A stretch of 16,691 nucleotides of DNA from an uncultured Eubacteriales bacterium (GTDB taxonomy: Bacteria; Bacillota; Clostridia; Oscillospirales; Acutalibacteraceae): positions 1 to 16,691 of the forward strand of contig CAKSFK010000027.1 in assembly GCA_934454655.1 (NCBI GenBank), given 5' to 3'. Positions within the stretch are counted from its first letter, which is position 1. Each line of letters starts with the position of its first letter. Below, one piece after another: positions 5,974 to 12,937 of this stretch. The notes below the pieces were generated by a model that was not told the DNA's origin, ran no database searches, and saw only the letters and a list, made by a program, of their open reading frames with translations. The position numbers and the translations under genes are program-made.

Positions 5974-5995
5974 ATGAAAAAATTTGCATAATTCA

Positions 5996-6034
5996 AAACA
6001 GCCGCGGAGATTATTTCCGCGGCTGTTTGTTTTA
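5996..6034 (+). terminator. Strong intrinsic terminator right of the invertible segment
   Basis: A 13-bp GC-rich stem (AAACAGCCGCGGA at 5996-6008 with TCCGCGGCTGTTT at 6016-6028), 7-nt loop, then GTTTT. There is no gene immediately upstream on the plus strand, so its most sensible purpose is to stop transcripts from the promoter at 5899-5927 before they reach the TetR gene at 6115. Confidence 0.85.
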
Positions 6035-6065
6035 AAGTATGCTCCGTTTTCAAAGGATACGGCAC

Positions 6066-6095
6066 TTGACTTAACAAGGATAAATATGGTATACT
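6066..6095 (+). promoter_or_regulatory. Promoter of the second TetR gene
   Basis: TTGACT (6066-6071), 18-nt spacer, TATACT (6090-6095) preceded by TGG, which makes an extended -10. The start would be near 6102, inside the palindrome at 6097-6109, leaving a very short leader. Confidence 0.75.
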
Positions 6096-6096
6096 T

Positions 6097-6109
6097 ACCA
6101 CCGGGTGGT
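6097..6109 (+). promoter_or_regulatory. Operator-like palindrome over the TetR transcription start
   Basis: ACCACC-G-GGTGGT is a perfect odd-centred inverted repeat directly after the -10 element. Its right arm also supplies the G-rich ribosome site (GGTGG, 6 nt before ATG). Its location is where an autorepressing TetR protein would bind. Binding is inferred. Confidence 0.6.
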
Positions 6110-6114
6110 GTAAT

Positions 6115-6684
6115 ATGTCGCAGTTTACCAAGAAGGCTATTATAGACGCGTTTACCGAGCTTATCGGCGAGCGTTCGTTTGACAAAATAACGGTCAAGGA
6201 TATTGTTACGCGCTGCGGGGTAAACCGTAACACGTTCTATTATTATTTTGAGGATATATATGCGCTTGTTGACGAGCTGTTTCAGCTTGAAACTCAGAAA
6301 ATTTTAGGCGGCGACGGTGATTTTTCCTCGTGGCAGGAAGCGTTTTTAAAGGGCGTTGCCTTTGCGCGGGAAAACAAACAGGGCATTTACCACCTTTACA
6401 AATCCATAAGCCGCGAGCAGGTTGAAAATTACCTTAACCGCGTTTCCTACAACAACATTTATAACTTTGTGGTAAAGGAAGCAGCGGGAATTGACGCGGA
6501 TCAAAGGGATTTGGAGCTTATTTCAGGCTTTTATACTCACGCTCTTGTGGGTATGCTGCTCGAATGGCTGAACGGCGGTATGAAAACCGACCCGTCGGGC
6601 GATATTGAGCGGCTCGCCGTCCTTCTGGACGGCAATATAAGGCTTTCGGTAGAGAACGAACATAAAACAGACAAAAAGAACTGA
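6115..6684 (+). CDS. TetR-family regulator of the MMPL transport module
   Basis: A 189-aa protein. Residues 1-50 form a TetR-type DNA-binding domain: FTKKAIIDAFTELI, SFDKITVKDIVTRCGVNRNTFYYYF (HTH about 24-45), then the EDIYALVDEL helix. The C-terminal part (SGFYTHALVGMLLEWLNGGM) resembles the TetR_C / DhaS-like domain common in Firmicutes. The ATG at 6115 follows a GGTGG element inside the palindrome. Its own terminator (6712-6747) separates it from the transport genes, which have another promoter, so it probably acts in trans on both. The ligand is unknown. It faces away from the invertible segment on the right side. Confidence 0.9.
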   Translation: MSQFTKKAIIDAFTELIGERSFDKITVKDIVTRCGVNRNTFYYYFEDIYALVDELFQLETQKILGGDGDFSSWQEAFLKGVAFARENKQGIYHLYKSISREQVENYLNRVSYNNIYNFVVKEAAGIDADQRDLELISGFYTHALVGMLLEWLNGGMKTDPSGDIERLAVLLDGNIRLSVENEHKTDKKN

Positions 6685-6711
6685 ATGTCTGAAAATACGA
6701 CACAAACGCCT

Positions 6712-6747
6712 CGGTGTGCAAATTTTGCACACCGGGCTTTTTTTGTT
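6712..6747 (+). terminator. Intrinsic terminator after the TetR gene
   Basis: A perfect 11-bp stem (CGGTGTGCAAA with TTTGCACACCG) followed by GGCTTTTTTTG. The uninterrupted U-run makes it a strong terminator; it lies just upstream of the promoter for the DUF308 gene. Confidence 0.9.
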
Positions 6748-6749
6748 TA

Positions 6750-6778
6750 TGGAAACAAATAAGGCGGGATAGTATAAT
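6750..6778 (+). promoter_or_regulatory. Promoter of the DUF308-MMPL operon
   Basis: TATAAT at 6773-6778 with TGGAAA 17 nt upstream (6750-6755), a 4-of-6 match to the -35 consensus. No ACCACC-type palindrome like that at 6097-6109 is visible here, so regulation by the neighbouring TetR protein would need a different or degenerate site. Confidence 0.6.
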
Positions 6779-6811
6779 TTAATGCGTGAGAGAAACAAGG
6801 GAGGTTTTGAA

Positions 6812-7354
6812 ATGAAAACCATAAGACAGGCAAAATGGTGTTATATAATATGTTCGTTTCTGCTTATTGCGGCAGGCGTATATATTATTGCAAGACCGTA
6901 TGCCTCGGCTGTAATGTTTTGCAGAATAATCGGCGTGATATCGCTTGTATACGGCATGTCCAAAATGCTGGGTTATTTCTCGCGCGACCTTTACAATCTG
7001 GCGTTTCAGTTTGACCTGGCACTGGGGCTGTTTACGATTATTTTCGGTTTTATTTTGCTGCTGCGTTCGGCAAAGGTTGTAACGTTTATGCCGGTAATAA
7101 TCGGGGTGTTTGTGCTGGTGGACGGCGTGTTCAAGCTGCAAACCGCGGTTGACGCAAATCGCTTCGGGCTTTCAAGCTGGTGGCTTATACTTTTAGGCTC
7201 GCTTATGTGCGCGGTGCTCGGGCTTTTACTGATAGTCGATCCGTTCGGCGGCAGTAACGTTCTTATGACATTTGTGGGCATTTCGCTTACAATAGACGGT
7301 CTGCAAAATTTGTTCAACGCATTTTACACCGTTAAAATAATGAAGCATCAATAA
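6812..7354 (+). CDS. DUF308/HdeD-like integral membrane protein
   Basis: A 180-aa protein that is almost entirely hydrophobic, with about six TM segments and short polar turns (for example LGYFSRDLYN and AVDANRFGLSS). This layout of three TM-hairpin repeats, with glycine-rich strands such as VIIGVFVLVDGVFKL and FVGISLTIDGLQNLFNAF, is that of the DUF308/HdeD family, whose E. coli member is linked to acid resistance but whose biochemical role is unclear. I chose the ATG at 6812 because AAGGGAGG lies 7 nt upstream; an in-frame ATG 30 nt earlier has no ribosome site. First gene of the operon, 20 nt before the transporter gene. Confidence 0.82.
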   Translation: MKTIRQAKWCYIICSFLLIAAGVYIIARPYASAVMFCRIIGVISLVYGMSKMLGYFSRDLYNLAFQFDLALGLFTIIFGFILLLRSAKVVTFMPVIIGVFVLVDGVFKLQTAVDANRFGLSSWWLILLGSLMCAVLGLLLIVDPFGGSNVLMTFVGISLTIDGLQNLFNAFYTVKIMKHQ

Positions 7355-7374
7355 AATGAAACGGGGGAAACAAG

Positions 7375-9471
7375 ATGATTAAATTCGGAAAAGGCGTGGT
7401 AAAGCACCGCATGCTTATTCTGATAATCGCGGTGGCTTTAATGGTGCCTTCGGTTTTCGGAATACTTAAAACACGCATTAACTATGATATGCTGACTTAC
7501 CTGCCCGATGACATTGAAACAATGAAGGGTCAGGACATACTGCTTGACGATTTCGGCAAGGGTGCGTTCTCCTTTATAATTGTTGACGGTATGGAGGATA
7601 AGCAGGTATCTGCCTTGCGCGAAAAGATAGAAAAGGTTGACAATGTTGACAGCGCTATATGGTATGACAGCGTTATGGACCTGTCCGTGCCGAAAGAAAT
7701 GCTGCCCGACGACATATATAACGCCTTCAATTCGGGCGACTCAACAATAATCGCGGTATTCTTTAAAACCTCAACCTCTGCGGACGAAACAATGGACGCC
7801 ATTAAAGAGGTAAGGAAAATTGCCGATAAAAACTGCTATGTAACCGGTATGTCGGCGGTCGTTACCGACCTTAAGGACCTGTGCGAACGCGAAGAGCCTA
7901 TTTACGTGGGCATTGCGGTTCTGCTTTGCACGGTTACAATGATGATATTCATGGACAACTGGATAATACCGTTCCTGTTCCTTGCGAATATCGGTATGGC
8001 AATTGTAGTTAACCTTGGTTCAAACTACTTTATGGGCGAGATATCATATGTAACAAAGGCTCTTGCCGCGGTATTACAGCTTGCCGTTACAATGGACTAT
8101 TCAATATTCCTCTGGCACAGCTACGAAGAGCAGAAGGAACGCTACTCGGGCGATAAGCACAGGGCAATGGCGCACGCGATAAAGGCGACGATAAGCTCGG
8201 TCGTGGGCAGTTCAATTACAACGGTTGCGGGCTTTATAGCGCTCTGCTTTATGAGTTACACCTTAGGCCGCGACCTCGGTATTGTAATGGCAAAGGGCGT
8301 TCTGTTCGGACTTATATCCTGCGTAACGGTTCTGCCGTCCTTGATTCTTGTTTGCGATAAACTGCTTGAAAAGACCAAGCACAGAGCGCTTATCCCGCCG
8401 ATGAACAGGCTTACGGACTTTGTTGTTAAGCGTTCGTGGATATTCCTTATAGTGTTTTTAGTGCTTGTGGGTCCTGCTTTCTGGTGCTACTCAAAAGCCA
8501 ACAGCGAGGTTTATTACAATATGACCGAAACGCTGCCCGCCGATATGGAATGCACCGTGGCAAACACCAAGCTTGAAAAAGAGTTCAACGTAGGTTCAAC
8601 ACATATGGTGCTGGTTTCCGCCGATACGGACGGAAAGACCGTGCGGGAAATGAGTGCCGAAATGGAAAAGGTTGACGGCGTTAAGTTCGTTTTGGGGCTT
8701 GAATCGGTAGTAGGCAGCAGAATACCCGACGAGGTGATACCCGACGAGGCAAAATCCGTTCTTCAAAGCAACAACTGGAAGCTTATGGTGATAAATTCCC
8801 AGTACGCCACGGCGTCAGACGAGGTAAACAGCCAGATCGATAAGCTTAACGCTATACTTAAGAAATACGACGAAAAGGGTATGCTTATAGGCGAAGCGCC
8901 CTGCACGAAGGATATGATTGATATTACCGACCATGACTTCAAGGTGGTTGATACAATTTCAATCGCGGCAATATTTGTTATAATACTGCTGGTACTTAAG
9001 AGCGCGACGCTGCCTGTCATACTGGTTTCGGTAATTGAGCTTGCAATATTTATCAACCTCGGTTTCTGCCACTTGCTCGGCACATCAATGCCGTTTATAG
9101 CGCCTATCTGCATAAGCACCATACAGTTAGGCTCAACCGTTGACTATGCAATTCTTATGACGACACGTTACAAGAGGGAACGCTCCTTGGGCGGCGATAA
9201 AAAGACGGCTGTAAGCATTGCGCTTAAGACCTCTATCCCCTCTATTGTTGTAAGCGCCCTCGGTTTCTTTGCCGCAACATTCGGCGTCGGGCTTTATTCG
9301 GACGTTGACATTATAAGCTCCATATGCAACCTTATGGCGCGCGGCGCTGTAATCAGTATGCTTGCCGTTATATTCATACTGCCGGCAATGTTTATGCTGT
9401 TTGATAAAATAATCTGCAAAACAAGTATAGGTTTTAAATCTAAGGAGGCAACTTCAAATGAAAACAGCTAG
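7375..9471 (+). CDS. MMPL/RND-superfamily transporter
   Basis: A 698-aa membrane transporter with the two-fold repeat of the MMPL/RND class: TM1 at about 12-30, an outer domain to about 172, five TMs to about 335, then TM7 at about 354-372, a second outer domain to about 525, and five more TMs to about 676. Each half has an acidic residue in the fourth-TM position expected for proton coupling: Asp241 in TMDYSIFLW and Asp590 in TVDYAILM. Length is usual for Firmicute MMPL proteins. GGGGG lies 7 nt before the ATG. Relatives export lipids, drugs or siderophore-like compounds; the substrate here is unknown. It overlaps the next gene by 14 nt, implying joint function with the coiled-coil protein. 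Confidence 0.92.
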   Translation: MIKFGKGVVKHRMLILIIAVALMVPSVFGILKTRINYDMLTYLPDDIETMKGQDILLDDFGKGAFSFIIVDGMEDKQVSALREKIEKVDNVDSAIWYDSVMDLSVPKEMLPDDIYNAFNSGDSTIIAVFFKTSTSADETMDAIKEVRKIADKNCYVTGMSAVVTDLKDLCEREEPIYVGIAVLLCTVTMMIFMDNWIIPFLFLANIGMAIVVNLGSNYFMGEISYVTKALAAVLQLAVTMDYSIFLWHSYEEQKERYSGDKHRAMAHAIKATISSVVGSSITTVAGFIALCFMSYTLGRDLGIVMAKGVLFGLISCVTVLPSLILVCDKLLEKTKHRALIPPMNRLTDFVVKRSWIFLIVFLVLVGPAFWCYSKANSEVYYNMTETLPADMECTVANTKLEKEFNVGSTHMVLVSADTDGKTVREMSAEMEKVDGVKFVLGLESVVGSRIPDEVIPDEAKSVLQSNNWKLMVINSQYATASDEVNSQIDKLNAILKKYDEKGMLIGEAPCTKDMIDITDHDFKVVDTISIAAIFVIILLVLKSATLPVILVSVIELAIFINLGFCHLLGTSMPFIAPICISTIQLGSTVDYAILMTTRYKRERSLGGDKKTAVSIALKTSIPSIVVSALGFFAATFGVGLYSDVDIISSICNLMARGAVISMLAVIFILPAMFMLFDKIICKTSIGFKSKEATSNENS

Positions 9472-11416
9472 GAAAGAACTTCTTAAAATTGTTGCGGTTG
9501 CGGCAGCCGGAGTTATTGCCGGCACGGGCGTAACCGCAGCCACCATAGGCACTGCCAAAAAGTCCGACGGCGCAAAGAACACCGCAACGTCGGTTTCATC
9601 CGAAAGCGACAGCAAAAACGAAAAGGCTGCAAAGGACGAAACGGTTTACGTGCTTGCGAATGCCGACGGCTCGGTAAAAAAAGTAATTGTAAGCGACTGG
9701 ATAAAGAACAGTCTGAAAGACAAAACGGTTAAGGATAAGACCGAGCTTAACGATGTCAAGAACGTTAAGGGCGACGAATCCTACGTTATGGATACCGACA
9801 ATATGCGCGTCTGGAACGCGGACGGTGCCGATATCTATTATCAGGGTACCATAAGCAAGGAACTGCCCGTTGACCTTAAAGTTACCTATAAGCTTGACGG
9901 CAAGACCGTTTCGGCAGACGAAATTGCCGGAAAAAGCGGTAAGGTTACTATCCGCTTTGATTACACAAACAAGCAATACAGCGAGGTTAATATAGGCGGA
10001 AAGACCGAAAAGATATATGTTCCGTTCGCAATGCTTACAGGTCTTATGCTTGATAACGACGTATTTTCAAACGTCAGCGTTACAAACGGCAAAATAATAA
10101 ACGACGGCGACCGCACCGTTGTTGCGGGCTTTGCGCTCCCCGGTTTACAGCAAAACCTTAATTTGAGCAAAGACAGATTTGAAATACCCGATTATATAGA
10201 GATTACCGCGGACGCAAAGAAATTTGCCCTTACAACAACCCTTACACTTGCCACCAACAGCCTGTTCAACGAATTTGATACATCAAAGCTTAACTCAGCC
10301 GATGATTTGCAGGCACAGCTCGGCGAGCTTACAAGCGGTATGACAAAGCTGATAGACGGTTCTTCGGAACTTTACGGCGGACTTACAACGTTGCTTTCAA
10401 AATCAAAAGAGCTTGCCGCGGGGGTTGATAAGCTGGCAGTCGGCGCAAATGATCTTTCGGCAGGTACCGCGGCGCTCAGCGCGGGACTTAACACTCTGGT
10501 TTCCAAAAACGATGACCTGACCGGCGGCGCAAAGCAGGTGTTTGATACACTGCTTGCAACGGTATCTTCACAGCTTGCCGAAAACGGAATCAATGTTTCG
10601 CTTACAATAGAAAACTACTCTGAAAAACTAAGCGATATTAAAGCCAATCCTACGGGATATTTATCCGATAAAACAAAATCGACGGTTATATCCGCCGCCG
10701 ATACCGCGGTCAACGCAATGCTTGACGGTGCTTTTGCAAAGTACAACATTCCGGTTCCTGCCGAAAGAAAAGAATTGGTTTACAAGACCGTAAAGGTCAT
10801 GCTTTATGAGCAGGTTATAGTTGAGCACAAGACAACCGAGCAGGCGAAGGCATATATAGTATCGGTTGCCAAGGCTCATCCGGAAGCGCTTGCCGCAAAA
10901 ATTGCGGCTGTTGCAGGTGACCCGAACGGTTCACAGCAAAAGGTCGATACACTCCTGTTAGCCCTCGGAATTCAAAGCGGCGAATTTAAAACAAAGCTTG
11001 CGGCGGTCGATACCGCAAAGGCTTCGCTTGACAGCTACAATACATTCTATCAGGGAGTGCTTGCCTACACCGCAGGCGTTAAAGACGCGGCGGACGGCGG
11101 CGCAAAGGTAAATGCGGGCGCTAAGCAGTTAAAGGACGGCACCGCGGAGCTTAAGAGCGGCGTTTCGCAGTTAGTACCCGGAGTTGAAAAGTTGTCGGAC
11201 GGTTCAAAACAGCTGGCAGACGGCATAAAAGAACTTAACGACAAGGGCATAAGCAAGCTTACCGGACTTGCGGGCGACGACCTTAGGAACCTTGTTGACA
11301 GGGTTAAAGCAACCGTTGACGTTTCAAAGAATTATAAGTCGTTCGCGGGAATTGCGGACGGTGCGGACGGCAGCGTTAAGTTCATCTACAAAACAGATGA
11401 GGTTAAAACAAAATAA
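9458..11416 (+). CDS. Exported coiled-coil protein related to YhgE/Pip-type proteins
   Basis: A 652-aa protein with an N-terminal hydrophobic segment (about 9-31) and no other clear TM. Residues 60-265 are mixed alpha/beta without a recognised fold. Two stretches, about 285-355 and 540-600, carry the LxxGxxxLxxGxxxL pattern (LIDGSSELYGGLTTL, LSAGTAALSAGLNTL, LKDGTAELKSGVSQL, LSDGSKQLADGIKEL) found in YhgE/Pip-family proteins and in coiled-coil partners of MMPL transporters. Unlike classical YhgE/Pip proteins, it lacks the C-terminal multi-TM domain. The ATG sits inside the transporter gene with AGGAGG 9 nt upstream. I infer a periplasm-side partner or adaptor of the transporter; the evidence is motif and gene overlap only. 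Confidence 0.8.
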   Translation: MKTARKELLKIVAVAAAGVIAGTGVTAATIGTAKKSDGAKNTATSVSSESDSKNEKAAKDETVYVLANADGSVKKVIVSDWIKNSLKDKTVKDKTELNDVKNVKGDESYVMDTDNMRVWNADGADIYYQGTISKELPVDLKVTYKLDGKTVSADEIAGKSGKVTIRFDYTNKQYSEVNIGGKTEKIYVPFAMLTGLMLDNDVFSNVSVTNGKIINDGDRTVVAGFALPGLQQNLNLSKDRFEIPDYIEITADAKKFALTTTLTLATNSLFNEFDTSKLNSADDLQAQLGELTSGMTKLIDGSSELYGGLTTLLSKSKELAAGVDKLAVGANDLSAGTAALSAGLNTLVSKNDDLTGGAKQVFDTLLATVSSQLAENGINVSLTIENYSEKLSDIKANPTGYLSDKTKSTVISAADTAVNAMLDGAFAKYNIPVPAERKELVYKTVKVMLYEQVIVEHKTTEQAKAYIVSVAKAHPEALAAKIAAVAGDPNGSQQKVDTLLLALGIQSGEFKTKLAAVDTAKASLDSYNTFYQGVLAYTAGVKDAADGGAKVNAGAKQLKDGTAELKSGVSQLVPGVEKLSDGSKQLADGIKELNDKGISKLTGLAGDDLRNLVDRVKATVDVSKNYKSFAGIADGADGSVKFIYKTDEVKTK

Positions 11417-11436
11417 GGCGTAAAAGCCTGTAAATA

Positions 11437-11485
11437 AACAAAGCGGCTGAAGTTTTTACCGCAACTTCAGCCGCTTTGTTTTAGC
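11437..11485 (+). terminator. Bidirectional terminator between convergent genes
   Basis: An 18-bp stem (11437-11454 with 11463-11480, core AAGCGGCTGAAG) with an 8-nt loop. On the plus strand it is followed by TTAGCTTTG, on the minus strand by TATTTAC. It ends the transport operon and probably also the TIGR04086-like gene coming the other way. Confidence 0.85.
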
Positions 11486-11492
11486 TTTGTTA

Positions 11493-11897
11493 TTAAATAT
11501 ATTTCGGGTCGCTGTTCTTGTTTACTCCCATTATTCCGCCCACCGCCGAGGATAAAACGATTATTACAAAGTGAAACAGCGTATTAACTCCTATTCCGCC
11601 GCGGTTTACGGCAAGCGAAACAACGGTTATTACAGCAAAAACCGTCGCGCCCGTTATAACCCCGGTTATGAGTCCCCTGCTGCCCGACTTGCGCGATATG
11701 TAAAGCGCGGCGGCAAACGCACCCGCCGCGGCAGAAACCGTGGCAAAAACCGCGGCGTACTTAAATCCGAACTCAAACACAAACATTAAAAGGGCAAACA
11801 CCGCAACAAAGGCCGCAAAAACCGCCGTACCCAAAACGGCGCCGCCCACATATTTCATATAACTTCCCCGTTTATTAAGACCCGACCTATCGGACAT
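11493..11897 (-). CDS. TIGR04086-like small membrane protein
   Basis: A 134-aa membrane protein with about four TM segments (roughly 15-40, 45-65, 75-97 and 105-123) separated by short loops such as SRKSGSRG. Family members of this size with this topology sit next to yajC in many Clostridia, and that is the arrangement here; the name rests on length, topology and position rather than on a diagnostic motif. I start it at the ATG with GGGAGGG 6 nt upstream. An upstream extension of the frame would run through the hairpin and has no ribosome site. Function unknown. Its ribosome site is in the 3' arm of a hairpin (11901-11934). Confidence 0.72.
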   Translation of the reverse strand: MSDRSGLNKRGSYMKYVGGAVLGTAVFAAFVAVFALLMFVFEFGFKYAAVFATVSAAAGAFAAALYISRKSGSRGLITGVITGATVFAVITVVSLAVNRGGIGVNTLFHFVIIVLSSAVGGIMGVNKNSDPKYI

Positions 11898-11900
11898 AAA

Positions 11901-11934
11901 AATCCCTCCCGATAAAATATATTCGGGAGGGATT
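11901..11934 (-). promoter_or_regulatory. Hairpin after yajC that hides the next gene's ribosome site
   Basis: A perfect 12-bp inverted repeat (AATCCCTCCCGA / TCGGGAGGGATT) with a 10-nt AT-rich loop. On the minus strand the 3' arm contains GGGAGGG, the ribosome site of the TIGR04086-like gene, and is followed by TTTTTAT, so it also looks like an intrinsic terminator for yajC. Confidence 0.75.
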
Positions 11935-11949
11935 AAGCTTATTCGTTTT

Positions 11950-12282
11950 TTATTTGGATGACGTATCGTCGTGTACGGTAAGATTTGTCTGCAATGCCCA
12001 GCGCGCAACCGTCAGCTTACTGTGATCGCTCGCGGATTCGATAACCAAAGTGTCCTCTTTAAGGGAGATTACCCTGCCGTAAATTCCGCCGATGGTAACT
12101 ATTTCGTCACCCACTTGAAGATTATCGCGCATCTTCTTTTCTTCCTTCTGCTTCTTGCGCTGCGGGCGTATCAAAAGAAAATACATTGCGCCGAATATTA
12201 CCGCAATATAAAGCACCATTACAATTATGCTCTGCGGACCGCTTGTTGTCGCGGCTGCCAAGGTATACATATTAAGATTCAT
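11950..12282 (-). CDS. yajC: Preprotein translocase subunit YajC
   Basis: A 110-aa single-pass membrane protein, accessory subunit of the Sec translocon (SecDF-YajC). A short N-terminus is followed by a TM at about 18-37 and the signature YFLLIRPQRKKQKE (about 34-47), then the cytoplasmic YajC domain with LQVGDEIVTIGGIYGRVISL (about 55-74). Length and motifs are typical. GGAGG lies 9 nt before the ATG, and a near-consensus promoter lies at 12316-12344. The TIGR04086-like gene follows after the hairpin; secDF is not in the window. Confidence 0.95.
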   Translation of the reverse strand: MNLNMYTLAAATTSGPQSIIVMVLYIAVIFGAMYFLLIRPQRKKQKEEKKMRDNLQVGDEIVTIGGIYGRVISLKEDTLVIESASDHSKLTVARWALQTNLTVHDDTSSK

Positions 12283-12315
12283 TTTTTCTTTCCTCCAAAA
12301 AAAGCTGATACTGAC

Positions 12316-12344
12316 ATTATAGCCGAATTACCGCTGTAATGCAA
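12316..12344 (-). promoter_or_regulatory. Promoter of yajC
   Basis: On the minus strand TTGCAT and TATAAT are separated by exactly 17 nt, about 35 nt before the yajC ATG. It lies back to back with the rpsO promoter, about 37 nt apart. Confidence 0.85.
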
Positions 12345-12381
12345 GATATTTTTACCGATGACAGTATTTATTGAAAAATGC

Positions 12382-12410
12382 TTTACTTTTTTAAAAGGAT
12401 ATGTTATAAT
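12382..12410 (+). promoter_or_regulatory. Promoter of rpsO(-pnp)
   Basis: TTTACT (12382-12387), 17 nt, TATAAT (12405-12410) with TG one base before it (extended -10). The start would be near 12417, giving a leader of about 95 nt. Confidence 0.8.
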
Positions 12411-12416
12411 ATCATC

Positions 12417-12512
12417 GTTACCGTGTACTATGCTTTGGGCGTCTGCCCTAAAAAAGGGATTCACTGTGACCCATCGCTTGGTTTACGGATGATAATTAAA
12501 GGAGTGAAAAAA
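12417..12512 (+). promoter_or_regulatory. rpsO leader, possible S15 autoregulatory region
   Basis: About 95 nt of 5' UTR with a GGGC-GTCT-GCCC hairpin (12437-12448) and further pairing options (GGG at 12456 with CCC near 12470; CCA-TCGCT-TGG at 12471-12481). S15 represses its own translation through leader structures in several bacteria, and these structures differ between lineages. I cannot match a known class from the sequence, so the role is inferred from length and position. Confidence 0.35.
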
Positions 12513-12776
12513 ATGACCAAAGAGTTAAAGCAGCAGATTATGCAGGATTACGCAATCCACGAGGGTGACACCGGTTCTCCGGAAGTGCAGATAGCTCTTC
12601 TCACCACCAGAATCAACGAGCTTAACGCTCACCTTAAGGTTCATCCCAAGGATCGCCACTCATATCGCGGTCTGCTCAAAATGGTAGGTCACAGAAGAAA
12701 CCTTCTTGCTTACCTGCAGAAAAACGATATCGAGAGATACCGTGCTATCATCAAAAAGCTCGGCATACGTAAGTAA
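12513..12776 (+). CDS. rpsO: 30S ribosomal protein S15
   Basis: An 87-aa protein matching S15 over its full length, with the conserved HEGDTGSPEVQIALLTTRI near residues 16-34, the HPKDRHSYRGLLKMVGHRRNLLAYL core (44-68) and the IKKLGIRK end. S15 binds the central domain of 16S rRNA early in 30S assembly. I use the ATG with AAGGAGTG upstream; the frame is open further upstream but extends into the leader. It is followed by a terminator/attenuator and then pnp, the usual order in many bacteria. Confidence 0.98.
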   Translation: MTKELKQQIMQDYAIHEGDTGSPEVQIALLTTRINELNAHLKVHPKDRHSYRGLLKMVGHRRNLLAYLQKNDIERYRAIIKKLGIRK

Positions 12777-12787
12777 TACGTACACTA

Positions 12788-12821
12788 AAGGCAGACCGAA
12801 TTTTTGTCGGTCTGCCTTATT
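12788..12821 (+). terminator. Terminator/attenuator between rpsO and pnp
   Basis: A 12-bp stem AAGGCAGACCGA / TCGGTCTGCCTT with a 7-nt loop, followed by ATTGT. The U-run is poor, so termination may be partial and pnp may receive read-through from rpsO. Confidence 0.75.
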
Positions 12822-12833
12822 GTAAAATTTAAA

Positions 12834-12912
12834 GGAGATTTTCGTGCTTTAGCGGTAAATCGGGCGGCTGAGCTTTATCGGACGTCGGATTTATTGCTAA
12901 CCGAAATTCTCC
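12834..12912 (+). promoter_or_regulatory. Long hairpin in the pnp leader
   Basis: Two nested helices: GGAGATTTTCG (12834-12844) with CGAAATTCTCC (12902-12912), one mismatch, and TTAGCGGTAAATC (12849-12861) with GATTTATTGCTAA (12888-12900), which pairs fully as RNA if two G-U pairs are allowed. In E. coli a long leader hairpin is cut by RNase III and then targeted by PNPase for autocontrol. This stem has the length of such a substrate. The parallel is an inference. Confidence 0.65.
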
Positions 12913-12937
12913 CGAAAAAAGAAAAGGAGATAAAAGA

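Larger units (their letters stand above)
5934..6034 (+). ncRNA. Predicted short transcript of about 100 nt (promoter to terminator)
   Basis: With the segment in this orientation, the promoter at 5899-5927 and the terminator at 5996-6034 bracket about 100 nt. There is no convincing ORF in it. It contains GGGG...CCCC (5941-5956) and AGAGT-ACCGA-ACTCT (5959-5973) inverted repeats plus the terminator stem. It may be only an abortive product of the OFF state, or a small RNA. The start is estimated from the promoter, not seen. Confidence 0.4.

Noticed and set aside
11898..12008. N-terminal extension of the TIGR04086-like protein to a longer 171-aa form
   Set aside because: The extra residues come from the hairpin and the end of yajC and have no ribosome site; the ATG at 11897 has GGGAGGG at good spacing.
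12378..12512. N-terminal extension of S15 by 45 residues
   Set aside because: S15 is about 87-89 aa in bacteria; the extension overlaps the promoter and leader, while the ATG at 12513 has AAGGAGTG.
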